Assembly (NCBI GenBank): GCA_017618075.1
Contig: JAFZUY010000012.1
Span: forward strand, 62,001-126,000
DNA from: Lachnospiraceae bacterium
GTDB lineage: Bacteria > Bacillota > Clostridia > Lachnospirales > Lachnospiraceae
Direction of reading: 5' to 3'
DNA length: 64,000 nucleotides
Part shown: piece after piece, positions 62,377-64,000 of the stretch
Numbering within the stretch: position 1 is the first letter of the stretch
How the letters are laid out: each line of letters starts with the position of its first letter
The notes under the pieces: model-generated
Databases searched by the model: none
Told to the model about the DNA's origin: nothing
What the model saw: only the letters and a program-made list of their open reading frames with translations
Translations under genes and position numbers: made by a program

Positions 62377-64000
62377 TTATCCTCTGAGAGCCGGTTTTAC
62401 GATTTTTCCGCTGATGGTTTTCGGCATTTCTTTTACGAATTCCACGAGACGGATCCATTTGTATTCGGCAAGTTTTTTATTGCAGAATTCTTTGATATCT
62501 TTTTCAAGTTTTCCGGAAGGAGTGTATCCGCGGTCAAGTACAACAACGGCTTTTATGGCCTGGCCTCGTAAAGAATCGGGAACGCCTATTACACTGCATT
62601 CAGCAACGGCAGGATGTTCCATCAGTACGTTTTCAACTTCGTAAGGTCCGACTCTGAAGCCGCCTGTTTTTATGATGTCGTCGAAACGGCCGTGAAAATA
62701 GAAGGCGCCGTCCTCATTTACATAGGCTGCGTCGCCCGTATGGTATACACCGTCTCTGAAGACGTATTCATATTGTTTTTCGTTATCAAGATACGCGGAA
62801 AAAATTCCTATACGCGGTGAATTCTTTTTGGGTACGATTACAACTTCGCCTATCTCTCCGGGAAGCGGGTTTTTACCGTCTTTTGTACGAAGCTCGATAT
62901 TGTACAAAGGAGAGGGGATTCCAATAGAGCCCTCAGTTGCTTTGACTCCCTTAAAGTTTGCGATTAGTAAAGTAGTTTCGGTCTGGCCGTAACCTTCGGC
63001 GAGGGTAAGACCCGTCGCTTCGAAGAATTTACGGAATACTTCGGGAGAAAGCATTTCTCCGGCCGTAGTTGCATGCTTTAATGAAGGCATCTTTGGAATC
63101 CCTTTACGAACGAGATAACGGTAAACTGTGGGTGGAGCGCAAAAGGATGTAACACCGTATTTGTTTATGACATTACTAAGCTGTCTGGGTTCAAAATTGT
63201 CGAAATCATAAACCATTACGGCGCAGCCTGTGAGCCATTGTCCATACAATTTGCCCCAGGAGGCTTTCGCCCATCCTGTCTCTGCAACAGTAAAATGTAG
63301 ACCGTTATTCTCGGTTTGCTGCCAGTATCTGGCAGTTATTATATGAGCCAAAGGGTAGGTGTAATTGTGTATGACGCCCTTTGGATAGCCGGTAGTTCCG
63401 GATGTGAAATACATCAGCATAGGATCGCTTGCGAGAGTAGGAATTCGTTTTAATACATCGCCTGCTTTTTCCGTCTGCTTTGATAAATTTATAAAACCTT
63501 CTATGTCTTCCTTGACGCAGAAGAGTTTAATATTTGATTCGTTCTTTGATGCTGCTTCTTTTATCTTTTCGGGTACTTCATTCTGAGGTGTGCAAATTAT
63601 TGCATCCACCCGTGCTGTATTGATACGGTATGAAAAATCGCTTACCGTCAGCATATGTGATGCGGGTATTGCAAGTGCGCCTATTTTATGAAGTGCGATA
63701 ATTGCAAACCAGTACTCGTAATGTCTTTTTAAAACAAGCATTACGCGTGAACCTTTTTTGATACCGTTAGACAAAAATACATTTGCCATTTTGTTTGAAT
63801 ATTTTTTTATATCCGAAAAGGTAAATATGTGTTCCTCGCCTTCAACATTGCACCAAACAAGAGCTCTTTTGTCGGGCTCTGTTTTTGCCTGAAGGTCCAC
63901 AACATCATAGCCAAAATTAAAATCGAAAGGATAATCAAGTAAAAAATCGGTTAAAGTACCGTTTGCGTCAGTAATCTCGCGACAGTAAAGTTGACTGATA
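62377..64000 (-). CDS. Acyl-CoA synthetase (AMP-binding), 5'-truncated at the window edge
   Basis: Adenylate-forming acyl-CoA synthetase. The frame stays open up to the right edge; the residues before the GTG at 63900 (DYPFDFNFGYDVVD) match the N-terminal part of the family, so the true start lies outside. Motifs are YFTSGTTGYPKGV, GYGQTET, YHTGDAAYVNEDG, GRFDDIIKTGGFRVGPYEVE and the C-terminal catalytic Lys in KTISGKIVKPALRG. It resembles medium-chain/benzoate-CoA ligase types (ACSM-like). It differs clearly from the acyl ligase encoded at 41699 and probably makes CoA thioesters in general metabolism. Confidence 0.88.
   Translation of the reverse strand, partial: ISQLYCREITDANGTLTDFLLDYPFDFNFGYDVVDLQAKTEPDKRALVWCNVEGEEHIFTFSDIKKYSNKMANVFLSNGIKKGSRVMLVLKRHYEYWFAIIALHKIGALAIPASHMLTVSDFSYRINTARVDAIICTPQNEVPEKIKEAASKNESNIKLFCVKEDIEGFINLSKQTEKAGDVLKRIPTLASDPMLMYFTSGTTGYPKGVIHNYTYPLAHIITARYWQQTENNGLHFTVAETGWAKASWGKLYGQWLTGCAVMVYDFDNFEPRQLSNVINKYGVTSFCAPPTVYRYLVRKGIPKMPSLKHATTAGEMLSPEVFRKFFEATGLTLAEGYGQTETTLLIANFKGVKATEGSIGIPSPLYNIELRTKDGKNPLPGEIGEVVIVPKKNSPRIGIFSAYLDNEKQYEYVFRDGVYHTGDAAYVNEDGAFYFHGRFDDIIKTGGFRVGPYEVENVLMEHPAVAECSVIGVPDSLRGQAIKAVVVLDRGYTPSGKLEKDIKEFCNKKLAEYKWIRLVEFVKEMPKTISGKIVKPALRG

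Overview
The window is a gene-dense, mostly plus-strand stretch of chromosome with roughly 40% GC by eye. It most likely comes from an anaerobic Firmicute of the Lachnospiraceae (Butyrivibrio/Roseburia-like; genus not resolvable here). Pointers are the class III fructose-1,6-bisphosphatase, the recJ-priA-def-fmt-rsmB-rlmN-PP2C-PASTA kinase-rsgA-rpe order, fused SecDF, PP2C plus PASTA kinase, strong AGGAGG-type ribosome sites, and sigma-A promoters with TTGACA/TATAAT-like boxes. No rRNA, tRNA, prophage, transposase or CRISPR array was seen. The first gene (left edge) and the last gene (right edge, minus strand) are cut by the window.

Layout. 1-4405: end of a sigma-like gene, a HAD phosphatase, tyrS and fbp. 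4522-8670: an unusual four-gene operon made of a zinc-ribbon/kinase-like protein, two paralogous vWA proteins and a divergent adenylosuccinate-synthetase-like enzyme. It runs into an array of 52-bp palindromic tandem repeats (8601-8952). 9130-14042: relA/spoT, an MBL hydrolase, hisS and a phosphopantetheinyl transferase. 14279-20347: an EAL protein, a sirtuin-like protein lacking its catalytic His (minus strand), a CNNM/CBS membrane protein and secDF. 20399-34517: replication, repair, translation and signalling housekeeping genes. 34574-37433: a heavy-metal ATPase, a separate HMA protein and a divergent ArsR repressor, with a clear promoter and operator.

37570-52390 is the most distinctive region: an apparently continuous operon of two membrane-anchored TIR proteins, an acyl-AMP ligase, an acyl carrier protein, two GNAT/FemAB-like transferases and five B12-type radical SAM enzymes, four of them tandem paralogues. 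It reads like an uncharacterised acyl/lipid or natural-product pathway. The gene order suggests that the ligase loads an acyl group on the carrier protein (activated by a PPTase such as the one at 13374), the radical SAM enzymes modify it, and the transferases pass it on. This is inference. A lipoprotein and a HAD phosphatase follow.

54637-64000: a LytTR/DUF3021 regulatory unit, cysteine desulfurase and IscU-like scaffold, a ZIP metal transporter, an MBL hydrolase, a nucleotidase-like HAD, a PAS/winged-helix regulator and an acyl-CoA synthetase. The strongest candidates for something undescribed are the kinase-like/vWA/PurA-like operon with its repeat array, and the TIR-ligase-ACP-radical SAM operon.
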